A stretch of 64,000 nucleotides of DNA from Hymenopus coronatus (Eukaryota > Arthropoda > Insecta > Mantodea > Hymenopodidae): NCBI GenBank assembly GCA_030762935.1, contig CM060900.1, positions 285,396,284 through 285,460,283 of the forward strand, in the 5' to 3' direction. The notes under the pieces are model-generated. The model ran no database searches, was not told where the DNA came from, and saw only the letters and a list, made by a program, of their open reading frames with translations. Both the position numbers and the translations under genes were made by a program. Positions 50,760 through 61,339 of the stretch are shown piece after piece; the stretch's first letter is position 1, and each line of letters begins with the position of its first letter.

Positions 50760-52045
50760 TACAAGGGTCGGCTGTTAAGTCCCGGGCCTCACACAAATAT
50801 GGTGCCACTAGACCAGTTAGACAAAAGCATTGTATAGTTTAACCATAGACTACCTTGTATCCATAGTTACAGGACAATGGCTAGCTTAGTTTTCGAATGA
50901 TAGCATTTTAAACAAGACAACTTTAGAGTTTTCACGAAAATGGAGGATTTGGAAAAACTAGTAGTGATTAAATACTTCCATTTGAAAGGCTCAACGCCTA
51001 AATAAATCAAGGCAGAAATGGAGAGTGCATTGTAAGACTCTGCCCCTTCATATTCAATGACTAAAAGGTAGGTTGCAGAGTTTAAAATGGGACGTACGAG
51101 CACTGGTAATGAGCCTCGCTCTGGACGCCCTGTAGAAGTGACAACTCTAGAGATCATTGAAAAAATTCATCGTTCAATACTGGAAGATCGTAAATAAATT
51201 GTTTGAGAGAGCAGAGGCTGTAAACATATCAAAAGAACGTGCAGTAATATTTTAAGTAATGTTTTGAGGTTTCACAAGGTCTGTGCAGGATGGGTGCCGC
51301 GTTTGTTGACACCTGATCAAAAGTTGCAAAGAAAAACAACTCTTTCTATTAAGAATGTGGAGCTCTACCGTAAAAATCTCAGTGAAGTTTTGAGACGGCT
51401 TATTTCCATGGATGAATCTTGGATACATCACTACACTCCAGAAAGTAAATCACAGTCAGAAAGGTGAATTGCGCCAGGTGAACCAACTCCAAAAATGGTA
51501 AAGTCAATTTTGTCAGCTGACAAGGTTATGGCGAGTGTTTTCTGGGATGCACAGGAAATACTTTTTTTCATTACTTGGAAAAGGGTAAAAGTACCACTGG
51601 TGATTATTACACAAGCCTACTGTAACGTTTGGATGATGAGTTGAAGAAAAAAGATCTCATTTGGAAAAAAAAAAAAAAAAAGAACAAAAAACAAAACTGT
51701 TTCATCACGACAATGCTCCGGCCCATCATTCAGTTCATTGAAATGGGTAAAATGTGCGAATTAAGTTCGAATTGCATGAACATCCACCTTATTAGCCAGT
51801 GACTACCACCTGTTCCCAAAGTTCAAAGCAATTCTTGGAGGACGAAGATTCCATAGCAATGAAGAGGTCATTAATGCGGTAAACATCTATTTTGAGGACC
51901 TTGATAAACCTTGATGATTTAATTAAAATTAGAACACCTATATGGTAAATATATCTCCTTTCTGGAGATCCTGTTGAGAAGTAGAGGGAAAACATTAAAA
52001 GCTGTTTTCATTCAGAGGCCCGGGACTTATCAGCCGACCCTCGTA
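50760..52045 (+). mobile_element. Mariner element, irritans type, intact ends
   Basis: The 1.29-kb element is bounded by TA dinucleotides and has 31-bp terminal inverted repeats at 50760-50790 and 52015-52045 that differ at two positions. The termini read TACAAGGGTCGGCTGTTAAG and, on the other strand, TACGAGGGTCGGCTGATAAG, both followed by TCCCGGGCCTC. These resemble irritans-subfamily ends such as Himar1. Mariners move by cut-and-paste at TA targets using a D,D34D transposase. This copy has a dead transposase (separate entry) but could in principle be mobilised in trans, because its ends are preserved. It lies in the putative intron between the candidate exons at 50174 and 53205. Confidence 0.93.
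50940..51945 (+). pseudogene. Mariner transposase pseudogene
   Basis: Homology runs from ATG 50940 (MEDLEKLVVIKYFHLKGST) through the helix-turn-helix region (VAEFKMGRTSTGNEPRSGRP near 51076-51133) to a C-terminal piece (SDYHLFPKFKAILGG, 51798 onward). All three catalytic aspartates can be found: MDESW with Asp at 51411, HHDNAP with Asp at 51709, and SDYHLF with Asp at 51801. The second and third are 92 nt apart instead of the expected 105, so about 13 nt are missing between them. In-frame stops occur near 51002, 51032, 51063 and 51195. Frameshifts and an A-run (51666-51680) further break the frame. The longest surviving open piece is 51264-51467. It cannot make an active enzyme. Confidence 0.9.
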
Positions 52046-52540
52046 TTACTGTAAGTTCTGCACGTAATAAACCCTGGTTCACAATTAAGAGCCATCTGGT
52101 ATATTTCATTAGCACGGTTTCCGTGACATGATTTGAAATTTTGCTGTGTGTCTTTGTGTGTGTGCCTGTGTGTAGTGTGAATTGAATATATAGTTCTCTA
52201 TTATACCTGTTGCGTACCGGTGATATGAGCTTTCTATGTGAGGGTCGAAAATAACATTGTAGGTATACCAAAACTGTGTGATGTAATTTATGTATATGAA
52301 TCCGTATCCTGTAGTTACATTCAGTTAAATCTTCTTCCACTATAATTGAATGCAGGTAGTAAACTATGTTCCGACACCTTAAATGTTCAGACATCCAAGG
52401 GTTATTTGGGGTGCTGAGTTCCTATTTACAGACACACTCAAATTTATACTGTAGTATACTGTCTTTTTCATTTCATCCTGTTGTTCAAATTAGCTTGTGA
52501 AAAAATAAAAAAATGATAACAAGATTCTAAGGATAAGGAT
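52046..52540. other. Unique DNA, no gene seen
   Basis: The 128-codon minus-strand frame at 52008-52394 overlaps the mariner right end and shows no domain, so it is treated as chance. TGTGTG-rich sequence lies near 52142-52175. Confidence 0.45.
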
Positions 52541-52650
52541 AATAATAATAATAATAATAGTAATACTGCTACTATTACTACTACTACTACTACTAATACT
52601 ACTACTAATAACAGTAATAATAATAATAATAATAATAACAAGAAGAAGAA
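52541..52650. repeat. (ATA)n/(CTA)n microsatellite ending in (AAG)n
   Basis: AAT, then ACT/CTA, then AAT triplets, ending in AAGAAGAAGAAG. The poly-leucine/valine frame on the minus strand is a by-product. Confidence 0.92.
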
Positions 52651-53204
52651 GCTATTGCCCCCCTTTAAGACGGTGATCTGAGTACTGAAGTTCACAGCCA
52701 AGTTGAAACAATTCCACCGGTTAAGTTCTTTGTTTCCCCTTATAGACGATTTTTTTTTATCGCTGAATAAGTTGTTATTCATCAACTGGAATAAAAGTGT
52801 TAATAATCCATACAATTTAACTGATGTAAACCAGGTTTTAGGAAACCTGGCAGTATTCCCGAGTAGTGCAATTTTTTCCGTTGAAAAGATGGCAGTGGAT
52901 GTCTTTACTTAACTAGATGAGTATTAGTATAAAATACCCTGATTGAAATAGTTAATGCTTTTTGTGTGCAGAAGAAAACAGGTTTCGAACGTCGTACACG
53001 GAGGAAAGAAAATGTACCTATAGGTTGTTTGGGTATTAGAGATGGCACAAAGACTAATTTATGTTCACGTGCCAAACCTCGTACTTGATAGTCTGAAAAT
53101 AGAACAGTATGTAAATAAATATGGCTAAACATGTGTGTCTTCATGGTTTCTAAAAGAATTCCTATGTTTACTACAATTACATACAACATATTTGTTTGTT
53201 TTAG

Positions 53205-53364
53205 CTGTAATGCTTCCGCTTGCGCTAGCCGCAACAGTGCTCCTGCTGATCATATGCGTGATACTGCAAATCATTAGCCGCAGTCGAAAATTAAAGGGCA
53301 ACACAAACAGTGGACCGAGCATTGTGGTGTACCCATCACAGCAAGGAAGCGGCCCACAGTTTTT
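53205..53364 (+). CDS. Putative transmembrane exon
   Basis: The exon has a good acceptor (polypyrimidine TTTGTTTGTTTTAG ending 53204) and a consensus donor GTAAGT at 53365. It starts in phase 1 and would end in phase 2. If the donor is not used the frame stops at TAA 53366-53368, which overlaps it. The translation is a strong single membrane segment (VMLPLALAATVLLLIICVIL, about residues 2-23 of the exon), then a basic stop-transfer RSRKLKG and a tail with SGPSIVVYPSQQGSGPQF. This is the layout of a type I or type III membrane protein whose cytoplasmic tail starts in the same exon. Spliced to the candidate exon ending at 50405 the junction codon would be TCT. I do not recognise the protein family. 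The tail part is tandemly copied downstream. Confidence 0.45.
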
Positions 53365-54150
53365 GTAAGTAAAGTTGTAGATTACTTCCACATATTAATG
53401 TTGTACATCTATGTACTCGTATTATGAATGTGCAAGAAGAAGTAGCGGACCTACCATTGTGGTGCACCTCCTACTGCAAGGAAGCGACCCAAGATTATGT
53501 ATTACTTGCTTATATTAACGTTTTATTATTATACTTGATGAAGAAGAAGTGACCTACCATTGTGGTGCACCTCCTACTGCAAGGAAGCGACCCAAGATTA
53601 TGGATTACTTGCTTATATTAATGTTTTGTCATTATACTTGATGAAGAAGAAGTGACCTACCATTGTGGTGTACTCTTCACAGCAAGGAACTGCTCCACAG
53701 CTTTTGTAAGTACAATTCTATATTACTTCCATATACTAATGTTGTGTCACTATTTTTTATGAATACGCAAGGAGAAGCAGTGGATCAAGTATTGTGGTTT
53801 ACTCTTCACAGCAAGGAAGCGGCCCACAGTTTTTGTAAGTAAAGCTCTGCATTACTTCCTTATATTAATGTTGTATTGCTATTTTTATGAATACGCAAGG
53901 GGAAGCAGTGGACCTATCTTTGTGGTGTACACACTACAGCAAGGTATTGGCCCACAGTTTTTGTAAGTAAAGCTCTGGATTACTTTCTGATATTAATGTT
54001 GGATCGCTATTTTTTTATGAATACGGAAAGGGAAATACTAGATCTACCATGGTGGTTCACATTTTACAGCAAGGAACCGGCCCAAAGATTTTGTGAATAT
54101 AGCTAAGACTTACTCCGTTTATTAATGTTGTATCGCTATTTTTTGTCAAT
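53300..54150 (+). repeat. Seven tandem copies of an exon tail with splice donor
   Basis: The segment running from the exon tail (ATTGTGGTGTACCCATCACA, then CAAGGAAGCGGCCCACAG) through the donor and into the intron is repeated seven times. The ATTGTGG-type anchors lie at 53321, 53456, 53559, 53662, 53791, 53917 and 54048, giving spacings of 103-135 bp. Copies 1, 4, 5 and 6 keep TTTTGTAAGT (GT at 53365, 53706, 53835 and 53963). Copies 2 and 3 have GATTATG and copy 7 has GATTTTGTGAAT instead. Copy 5 still translates as SGSSIVVYSSQQGSGPQFL before the stop that overlaps the donor. Each unit also carries CTTCACAG or similar just before CAAGG, which could act as an acceptor. The array may supply alternative 3' ends or mini-exons, or be a decaying tandem duplication. 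Confidence 0.75.
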
Positions 54151-54354
54151 AGACAAGAGGAAGGTAACTATGGAAATATAGCATATCCCTGATTTGGGCA
54201 AGATGACGACAATACGGAAATGTAGGTGCCAGGGGGTAGAGATACATGCCGGGATATAGCTATTGACTCGACTTTGTCTTTGTACACGTTTACTGTTGTT
54301 TGTACACCTAATTTTCCCGCTCCTGCATCCATTTTCTTGTGTTTTGGAACTACG

Positions 54355-55095
54355 TTAGAACTTTAACTCCATTTAGAGCATTATTGGGTGCTTTTAGAGG
54401 GTATTTTGAGCATACTTCAAATGGTAGAGTACCGTTATGCAATTTTGAATGATTATTTCAATGTTTTTAGGATATTTCAAGACATTTCGAAACACTTTGG
54501 AGGAATTTCAGGAAATTTTGAAAATATTTTGGATAGTCTGGTGGGTAATTTAAATCATCTCAAGTATTTTGAGCAGACATTGAAGCTATTTTGGGATCCA
54601 GAACTTGCATTTTGGCACTTATTTGGACAGTTTGAGACCTTTTGTAGGTACTTGTGAATCGTTTAAGGGTATTCTAGGCCTTTACGGAACATTAAGCATA
54701 ATTTAAGGACCAAGAAGCCTTATGCGGCACTTTATAGTTGTTTTATACATGTTATAGTAATTTTGCTCACCGATAGGGCATTTAAGGCTCTTCGAAGTTA
54801 TTTCAATTGCCTTTAACGTATTTCTAGACCTTGGTTGTGGTATTTCAGTAATTTTATTTCGACGCCTTGAAGGTATTTTCGAGTATTGGGTACATTTTTT
54901 CCGGATTCCTTACACCTTTGTGCAATTTCAAATATTCTGAAGCTATGTTGAGTGGTTGGAACTTGTACTTTGAGGCTCTGGTAGAGGTTTTCTGTTTTAT
55001 GGAATCCCTGGTGGCGGTTTTTTCTGTGTTTTTCCTATTACAGTGATTTTGAGCGCATTAAAACCAGCATCAATCGCTTTGTTGTGGTAACTCAT
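54355..55095. repeat. Left arm of T-rich degenerate short repeats
   Basis: The sequence is built from loosely repeated words such as TATTTTGAG, ATTTTGGGA, TTTTAGGATATTT and GGTATTTTCGAG at intervals of roughly 15-30 bp. The 89-codon frame at 54388-54657 is an artefact of this composition. The right arm at 55960-57235 has the same style on the opposite strand. No perfect long inverted repeat was found by eye. Confidence 0.5.
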
Positions 55096-55267
55096 TTTGT
55101 CGTGTAGGAGTAATTCCTACATATAAATAATATTATTATGCATAATTATTATGCTCTTCATCAGGTTTCTCACAGTTATATACGGCTATTCCTTATAGTT
55201 TCGAAAGCTAATGCTATTATTTTCATTATAAAGGTATAACTTTATATTGAATTAAAATAAAAAGTAA

Positions 55268-55495
55268 GATAGACAACTTACATGGTTTGGGCATGTAAAA
55301 CAGATACATCAGATTATGAGAGCAAGACCACTGGGAAGAAATCCGATAGGAAGACCAAGGATAACCTGGGAAGAAGGGATCAAAAGAGTAGTAGCAAATA
55401 GAGGAAAAACTTGGGATCAGTTCAATAGATTGGCGGGGGATAGAATTGAGTTCAGGAAATGGATCAGAGGCATTCCCCTAACACCACGACAGTGA
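55268..55495 (+). pseudogene. 3' end of a non-LTR retrotransposon reverse transcriptase
   Basis: A frame without its own start codon, open from just after a TAA at 55265 to TGA 55493-55495, reads DRQLTWFGHVKQIHQ, then GRPRITWEEGIKRVVANRG, then TWDQFNRLAGDRIEFRKW. The WFGHV ... GRPR..W...I...A..RG..W......A.DR..W pattern is the conserved C-terminal tail downstream of the reverse transcriptase domain in many arthropod LINE-type elements (RTE/CR1/jockey-like groups). The rest of the element is missing, as expected from 5' truncation during target-primed reverse transcription. A GAAGAAGATGAAGAATAAT tail follows. It lies between the two arms of degenerate repeats. Confidence 0.75.
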
Positions 55496-55959
55496 TAAAC
55501 TAGGGAAGCTGAAGAAGATGAAGAATAATAAAAAAGTAACGTTTAAAACATTAAGCAGCACAATACATGTAAGCACAAAGAAACGCAACATTAAAATAGA
55601 AAGTACAGAAAACTTAGCGTAAAAGTTTTCTTGTGGTAGGACATGTAGAATTAGCATAGGGGTTCACAAATGTACCCTTAAAAAGGTAAATCATTCTAGG
55701 TGTTTTAAAAATAATAGTTTCTACATCTTTTTCTAATTCCTTCTGCATACACTCGTTAAACAAAGAGAAAAGGGGAAAAAAGAACGAAGAATGAACGAAA
55801 AGCTAGATTATGTTAACTTTACAGCCTAAGAAAGATTGGAAACCATGCAAACATATCCCCTGGCTTCACAGGTTAGCATTTGAATATGCAGAGGTTGCAA
55901 AAGAAATACAATATCACCCGTAAAGTGCTGCAATAATTCTGTAACAGTAAGCCGGTAGA

Positions 55960-57235
55960 TTCCTAATAGATACAAACTAGAGAAAAAGGATCATAAAACT
56001 GTAAAAATATTGGATAGTCCACAAAAACGATCAAGTCATCCAGAAACATATGTAAATGCCATAAATCGTAACCAATGGCGCAAAAAACATCAGAAATATT
56101 GCAGAAGTGCAGAAAATGGTTGCAAAAACGACATAAAATATAATACGTCACAAATTACTATCATACATAAGAAAAGGGGCTACAGGTCAGTGTGAAAGAT
56201 ACATCACCTCAAAAATGCCCAAAACACTTATAGACATACTAAAAATATCGTCAGTATATTTTCGCTGCTGTCATAAAGTTCTTAAAAACCTTCCAAAGAC
56301 ACATTACAATCGGGTTAGAAATATCTATTACCTGAGGGCTTAGCACTGCTCTATAGTTCTGGTTACCTTAAAAGTAATAAATCATCTGTGGGGAGACTGA
56401 AATCGCGACAAAACGCTGTAAAATACTGCAAAATAGACACAACATGTGCTAAAATGCCTATAAAAGTTTTAAAAACCATTACAAAACACTAAAATACAGC
56501 AAAGTACTAGTAAAAGTATCTGAAAAGCGCTAAAATGTCTATTCTAGAGCTCTATTTACCATTAAAGTGGTTTGACATGGCTAGAAAAGAGCTAGAATGT
56601 CTGATTAATACCCTGCAAGAGATTACCTACAGTAGGCTCTTATACATCCTTCAAATTGCATTGAATATCTCTAAAAATATCTAAAGAACTATGACAATAC
56701 AAAAATCGTCTTAACGTCGCGGAAAATACAGTGAAAATGTTTCAAAATATGCTAGATTACTTGTAAAGACGTTAGACATTTTTAAGAAAAACTGTAAAAT
56801 AATTAAAATATGAGTAAAAACGTCTAAAAAGCCTAAAATACTCTTTTTAGGCGCAAAATACTCTCAAATGGCTTGAAATCACTGCAAAGTACTAAAGAGT
56901 CTCATGAGTACTCTGAGACTAACTGTCCTATAGTCCTAAACACCCTCTAAATTGCATGAAATGTCATTAAAATTATTCGAAACAGCTCTCCTAGCATGCT
57001 AAAAGCCTTCTGAAGGATTATAAATAATCCGTAATGAAAAAAAAAAAAAAAAAAAAACAGAGCAAAACACTCCAAAAAAGTGTTCCAACCTCACAGCAAT
57101 ACATAGAAAAGTGTTAAAAATCTTTTAAACAAGTCAGAATTCTGAGGAAACGATAAAAATAGCTGTCAAACAGCAGCAAACGACCTTGAAAATGAGCTTA
57201 AAGGGCTGACAAATACAGCTAATACTCTGAGCCTA
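55960..57235. repeat. Right arm of A-rich degenerate short repeats
   Basis: Words such as CTAAAATG, CCAAAACAC, TAAAAATATC, GCAAAATAC and GTTAAAAAT recur at roughly 15-30 bp, the reverse-complement style of the left arm at 54355-55095. The strongest part is 56190-57000. It includes a run of about 20 A near 57038-57057. The short frames here show no domain. Confidence 0.5.
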
Positions 57236-57645
57236 GGTTAAGTTTCCCCTTCCCCTAGCATGGCTCTTTCAATTCCCTATCTGTCCCTATGGATGCGCAT
57301 TAGCCCCTGACCCAGGATTCCTCTCTCTGAACTACTTACGACTTGTACATTGTTACTGGGCGACTATCAAACTATAACTTTTTCATAACACTCAGCTTGA
57401 TAGTCTGATTTAATGGTTGATGCACACATTGAAAAAGTACTAATGCCCTTGGCACGACGTTTGACCGAGAATCGTGTAGTATTGTTGAAGGAGGGTACAA
57501 TGAACCCTTTCTAGCCTACGCGCTAGGCATTTCTTTATCTGACACCTGTAGATGTGGTTTGGTTCTAAATATACTTCAAAATGTTTTTAATGTATAGGAG
57601 CGGCTCCATTGCCTGTTCTGAAATCAGGAGTTTTACAATAACCAC
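57236..57645. other. Unique DNA next to the hAT relic
   Basis: A pyrimidine-rich patch (57241-57350, CCCCTTCCCCTAGC) lies next to the end of the A-rich arm. Part of this stretch may be the decayed C-terminal half of the hAT transposase; the frame SKECSAVVIVKLLISEQAM on the minus strand (about 57606-57663) fits that reading weakly. Confidence 0.4.
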
Positions 57646-57649
57646 TGCA

Positions 57650-58582
57650 CTACATTCCTTTGATTCAAAGATATTTATTACGTCTATACCTTTGGGAAGT
57701 GTTCAGCATAATAAGTAGCTGTGACCAACTGCCCCAACGCGTAATAATAGGCTGTGAGGGTAGGGGAATATTAGGTGCTATTTCTTTAAATCTTTGTATC
57801 CATGAAGAAGCTTTCAAAACACATTTTTTGACGTTGGATATGAAGCAGTCAACATCTTTGAAATTAGCCCTAACGTGTTCAGCCACTCCTGGATGAGTGC
57901 CGTGCATGTTATCTGAAGTAATTTTAGATAAAGTAATTTTGAACATTTTGTCGTTTGATGCCATGTGGATACAAGAAACACATTGCATTTTTAAGAGATT
58001 TTCTATGCTCTCGTGGTGAACTTTGTCCAGTATTTCAAATGTCATTAATATTTTCTTACCTTCACGATCGAGCAACAAAACTCCCACACTAACGTTTGCT
58101 ACGAACCTACCATAGCAATCTTTTGTTTCGTCCAGTGAAACCCAAATCTTCTGATTTTGAACACTTACCTTATCTGTTTCAAAGTATCGTCATAGGAAGA
58201 TGTAATATAATGTTTTCTTAAGGTCGAATTTCCGGGAACACTTTTAGCTGAATATTTTCTCTAGAAACGGTTTAAAATATTTATTTTCGACCTTGTTGAA
58301 AGGGAGGTTTGTATGAATCAATCTGCAACACAGATTTGTATATAACTCTTTCTTATTTTTCATGTTTAATTGTGATGTTAAAGGCTTCTGTAGATTGTGT
58401 AGTTCTATATTTTCCTTGTGTATATCTCTACTGCAGTGTTTTTTAAAGAGTCAAGTTCTGTCTGGCCTTGTGTAATTTTTTTTACAGCGTTTACAATATG
58501 CAGTGTTATTTCCTTTGACGAGGAAATGTTCCTTTCCAAACTTCTCTATAAGTGCATCCTTAAGGGAACGCTTAATACTCAT
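57650..58582 (-). pseudogene. hAT transposase pseudogene (CGGBP1-like lineage)
   Basis: The minus strand opens with ATG at 58582 and MSIKRSLKDALIEKFGKEHF, then a half zinc finger YCKRCKKNY typical of BED-type N-termini. Next come a linker, the hAT catalytic-region signature WVSLDETKDCYGRFVANVSV (about 58100-58160) and the conserved block KAS..IQRFKEIAPNIPLPSQ followed by ITRWGSW (about 57750). These blocks match the hAT group related to CGG-binding protein 1. Breaks include a stop after YTRPDRT, a stop and frame changes around 58190-58255 (a piece reading STLRKHYITSSYDDTLKQI is in another frame), loss of sequence between the first and second conserved blocks, and a frame change after TRWGSW. 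The longest intact piece is 57665-58087. Terminal inverted repeats were not identified. Confidence 0.8.
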
Positions 58583-60056
58583 ATTCTTCAACATGTTTTA
58601 GAGTACTGTGGAGTATAAATAAGAGTAATTAGCACTAGCACAACTATCAAGGAATATGTAAATACCATGATACTGGATATTTACTCACTGAATCTCGAGT
58701 ACGTGGGGAGACTGCTTCAACCACGGTCAAGCAGCAATATGAATGTTCACATTGATCTTCGCTATGCAACTACTTGTAGGTTGAAAATGCTGCCTCATCC
58801 ACCGGGCTAGGACATCAAAACAACCCCGTTTGACCCCAACTACAGTCTACTAGTTCCGTGATCCAAATCGGAGGCCTGGTTATGAGGGTAACACCGTCAG
58901 TGTAGTGCTATTTTTATTTAAAGATTTGTTGCTCAATTTAATGCTACTTTGTTTCCTGCTGAATAAAATATTAAATTTACACAAATTGACCATCGGCTAC
59001 CCCAGCAATCTCTCTGTTTGTAAAAGCAGGACACCCCGCCCGGAAAATGTAGGTTGAAGATGAAAAATAACACAATGTGGAGTAATTTGGAAGAACGCTC
59101 GGCAAATCAAATTTGCAGGAGTGAGTGGAGAACAAAAAACGTGATGAAAAGTTGTATGAAGACTGAAGGTAGTGTGGAAGGAAGGCTCACGGATGGCTCG
59201 TGAAGAGTTTGAACTCAGTAGGACCATACTCGGCCTGATAAATGTGCTTGGCAATCGCCAGGGTCAAATTGCGAATGTCCTGATATTACTTCTCTGATTC
59301 TGTTGATTAGTTTCATGATATCATCGTCACTGCGGGAAGCTTTATAGATGCGTCTACTGCTCCATGGTGGCAGCATACAGGGTATCCCAATGACTCAAGT
59401 CTCCTTTCTGAGCTTTCTGTCCTTGTTTTCTAGTTTAGCCTGTTTTTCTGCCTCGTCCATTAAGGCCAGCCTGTTGCCGCATGTCAGGCTGTTCTGACGA
59501 TGGCGAAAGGAGTATTGAATCTTGTGAAGCGTTCTCCTGATCGTTACCGATGATGTCTGCCATGTGTTTGTTTTTGTCTCACTAGGCCCTCCTGGATAAC
59601 CAAGGCTGCGTCTTCCTGTGGTATAATCGCAGATTTAGAGTCCCATGGCAGGTAGTAAGGCGATTGTAGGCATTGTTAGACAGGTGCGGTATGCGTAAGG
59701 GAAGCAAGGAAATAGATTTACACAGTGTTAGAATTACGACGCACTGTCAGTCTGAAAATTTTGAGAAAGTGGCGAGAGAAGAAAACTGTATTTTCACTGA
59801 TGTAAGGATGTTGGTGAGCGATAAAGGTTATGCTTGCAGTGGGTTGGTGCAATCTGAGTTGAACATGTTATTTATAGCTTTTATTTTGTTTTTGTTTCCT
59901 TCGTTTAGAATTCCTTATATCTGAAAAGAGAAATTAGATTCGTAGGCCAAGAAAAGCGTTCTTGTTTGCTCTATTTTCCTCTTTAGCTGTTCCTACTTAT
60001 CAAATCATCCGGCCTGTTCTTACCTCAGCGTCATATCTTTCATTGCCTCCTTTTTA
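58583..60056. other. Unique DNA with weak coding-like remnant
   Basis: On the minus strand from ATG 59563 a 42-codon frame (MADIIGNDQENASQDSILLS...) ends at a stop. A second frame further along reads SDDDIMKLINRIREVISGHS (about 59260-59330). The two together look like a decayed gene, but I recognise no family. The remaining sequence shows no exon, microsatellite or mobile element I can name. Confidence 0.3.
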
Positions 60057-60295
60057 TAGTGCTTAGCGCCCGCTTTTACTAATATGACACTGCAGGCGAT
60101 GGCAGTGATGACACATGGAAAGAAGATGGAGCACCGGTGGAATACGAAGACGGCGGAAGCCGGAGAACCCGGAGAGATCCTGCCCCTGTGCTGCTTTTTA
60201 CAGCACATATCCCACATACGGTCGCTTGGGATCGAAGCAGGTGGCCCGCCTTAGCGAAAGGCGGGTGGCTTAACCTCTCGGCCACGGCGTGGCCC
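60057..60295 (-). mobile_element. tRNA-derived SINE, minus strand
   Basis: Reverse complement of the 48008 family. On the minus strand it begins GGCCACGCCGTGGCCGAG, with A box TGGCCGAGAGG. The B-box region is damaged (GCTTCGATCCC). It keeps the CTCCGGGTTCTCCGGCTTCC body, the ATTCCACCGGTGCTCC segment, and the tail GCGGGCGCTAAGCACTATAAAAA. The sequence TTTTTATAGT at its 3' end on the + strand is shared with the copy at 46057. Confidence 0.85.
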
Positions 60296-60493
60296 GTTGT
60301 ATCTTCTCATGTGATATTTGCTAACCGCGGTAACGTGTGTCTGCAGAAAAAAGGTGCTTGTATTTATACTTAAATAAATATGTTCAGATTACAACAGAAA
60401 ATAGAATTACTTCTTGCAACATAAACGTCTTTAGAGTAATAAAATATATACACAGGTCTTTGTAATAATAAAACTGGAGACCGTGTAACACAG
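60296..60493. other. Short unique spacer between SINE and LTR
   Basis: AT-rich sequence with no supported feature. It may contain the retroelement's target-site flank if the tentative LTR end at 60494 is right. Confidence 0.3.
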
Positions 60494-61339
60494 AGTAAGG
60501 TCCGGGAAATCGGGTCAGAATGCCAATAATGTCAATCTAGTAGCAACTATTGCAACTTCGTCCAGAAGTTGGAAGCAAGAAATCTGTCTACACGTGTTGA
60601 ACTGTTGTGAAATATAAAGGGGGGGGAAGGATATGTGAAGGAGTCTCCCTTTGCTCAACTGGAGATGCAGGGGAATAATCAAATGGAAAAAAACACAAGG
60701 AAATATTTCTGACTTAAGTTTAATAATGAAAATAATAAAAAAAGTTATTGTGTTATTTCTCCTAAACTAGCTAACTAATATAAAACCCCCTTTTCCCTAT
60801 CACCTAACTCTAACTACTAAATCTAGAACCAAAATACTAATAACAAAATTTAAGTATGAATAACAATGAAATATTAGTAAGCCCTCTCTTGAAGATAAGA
60901 GCAATTCTTTAGGCAAGTTTAGAGAAGGTTAGGCAGCTCTGATGATAAGCATTACCCCTACTCACATATCAGACAAAGGATGATCAGAGTGACGTCCATC
61001 TCTCGTTCCTCCAGTACTGATCAAATACAAGATATCTTGTTGGCTTGAGGTGAGTCCTTATATATTCCAGATCAAGCCAACGCCTCATCTATGTAATCCG
61101 TGGTCAGATTACGACTTGCTCACGTCCTGTTGGACATTAATCTTTCTATCCTTAGCTTAAGGATGTGGCCTCAGGGGCTCTAAATGGGAGTTGTACTTAT
61201 TCACATTAATTATTTAATTGTGAAAGTGTGACCTTTTAGGTGCATGAGAATATCGAAATGTCAGGGTTACCCGGTAGTTCCTTTCTGTATTTTTGGGAAT
61301 TATTTATTAAGCTGAACTACTGCTGCAGGGCATTATACT
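60494..61339 (-). repeat. Probable 3' LTR (boundaries tentative)
   Basis: On the minus strand a polypurine tract (61350-61340) is followed by AGTATAATGCCC. About 846 bp later the sequence CCCGGACCTTACT ends at 60494. Short AGTA...TACT ends fit the AGT...ACT style of gypsy/errantivirus LTRs. No second LTR is in the window to confirm the boundaries and no target-site duplication was established. Confidence 0.35.

Noticed and set aside
52008..52394. 128-codon minus-strand ORF next to the mariner
   Set aside because: It starts in unique DNA and ends inside the mariner inverted repeat. No domain or codon bias is visible.
54388..54657. 89-codon + strand ORF
   Set aside because: It lies entirely in the T-rich degenerate repeat arm, and its phenylalanine-rich translation reflects that composition.
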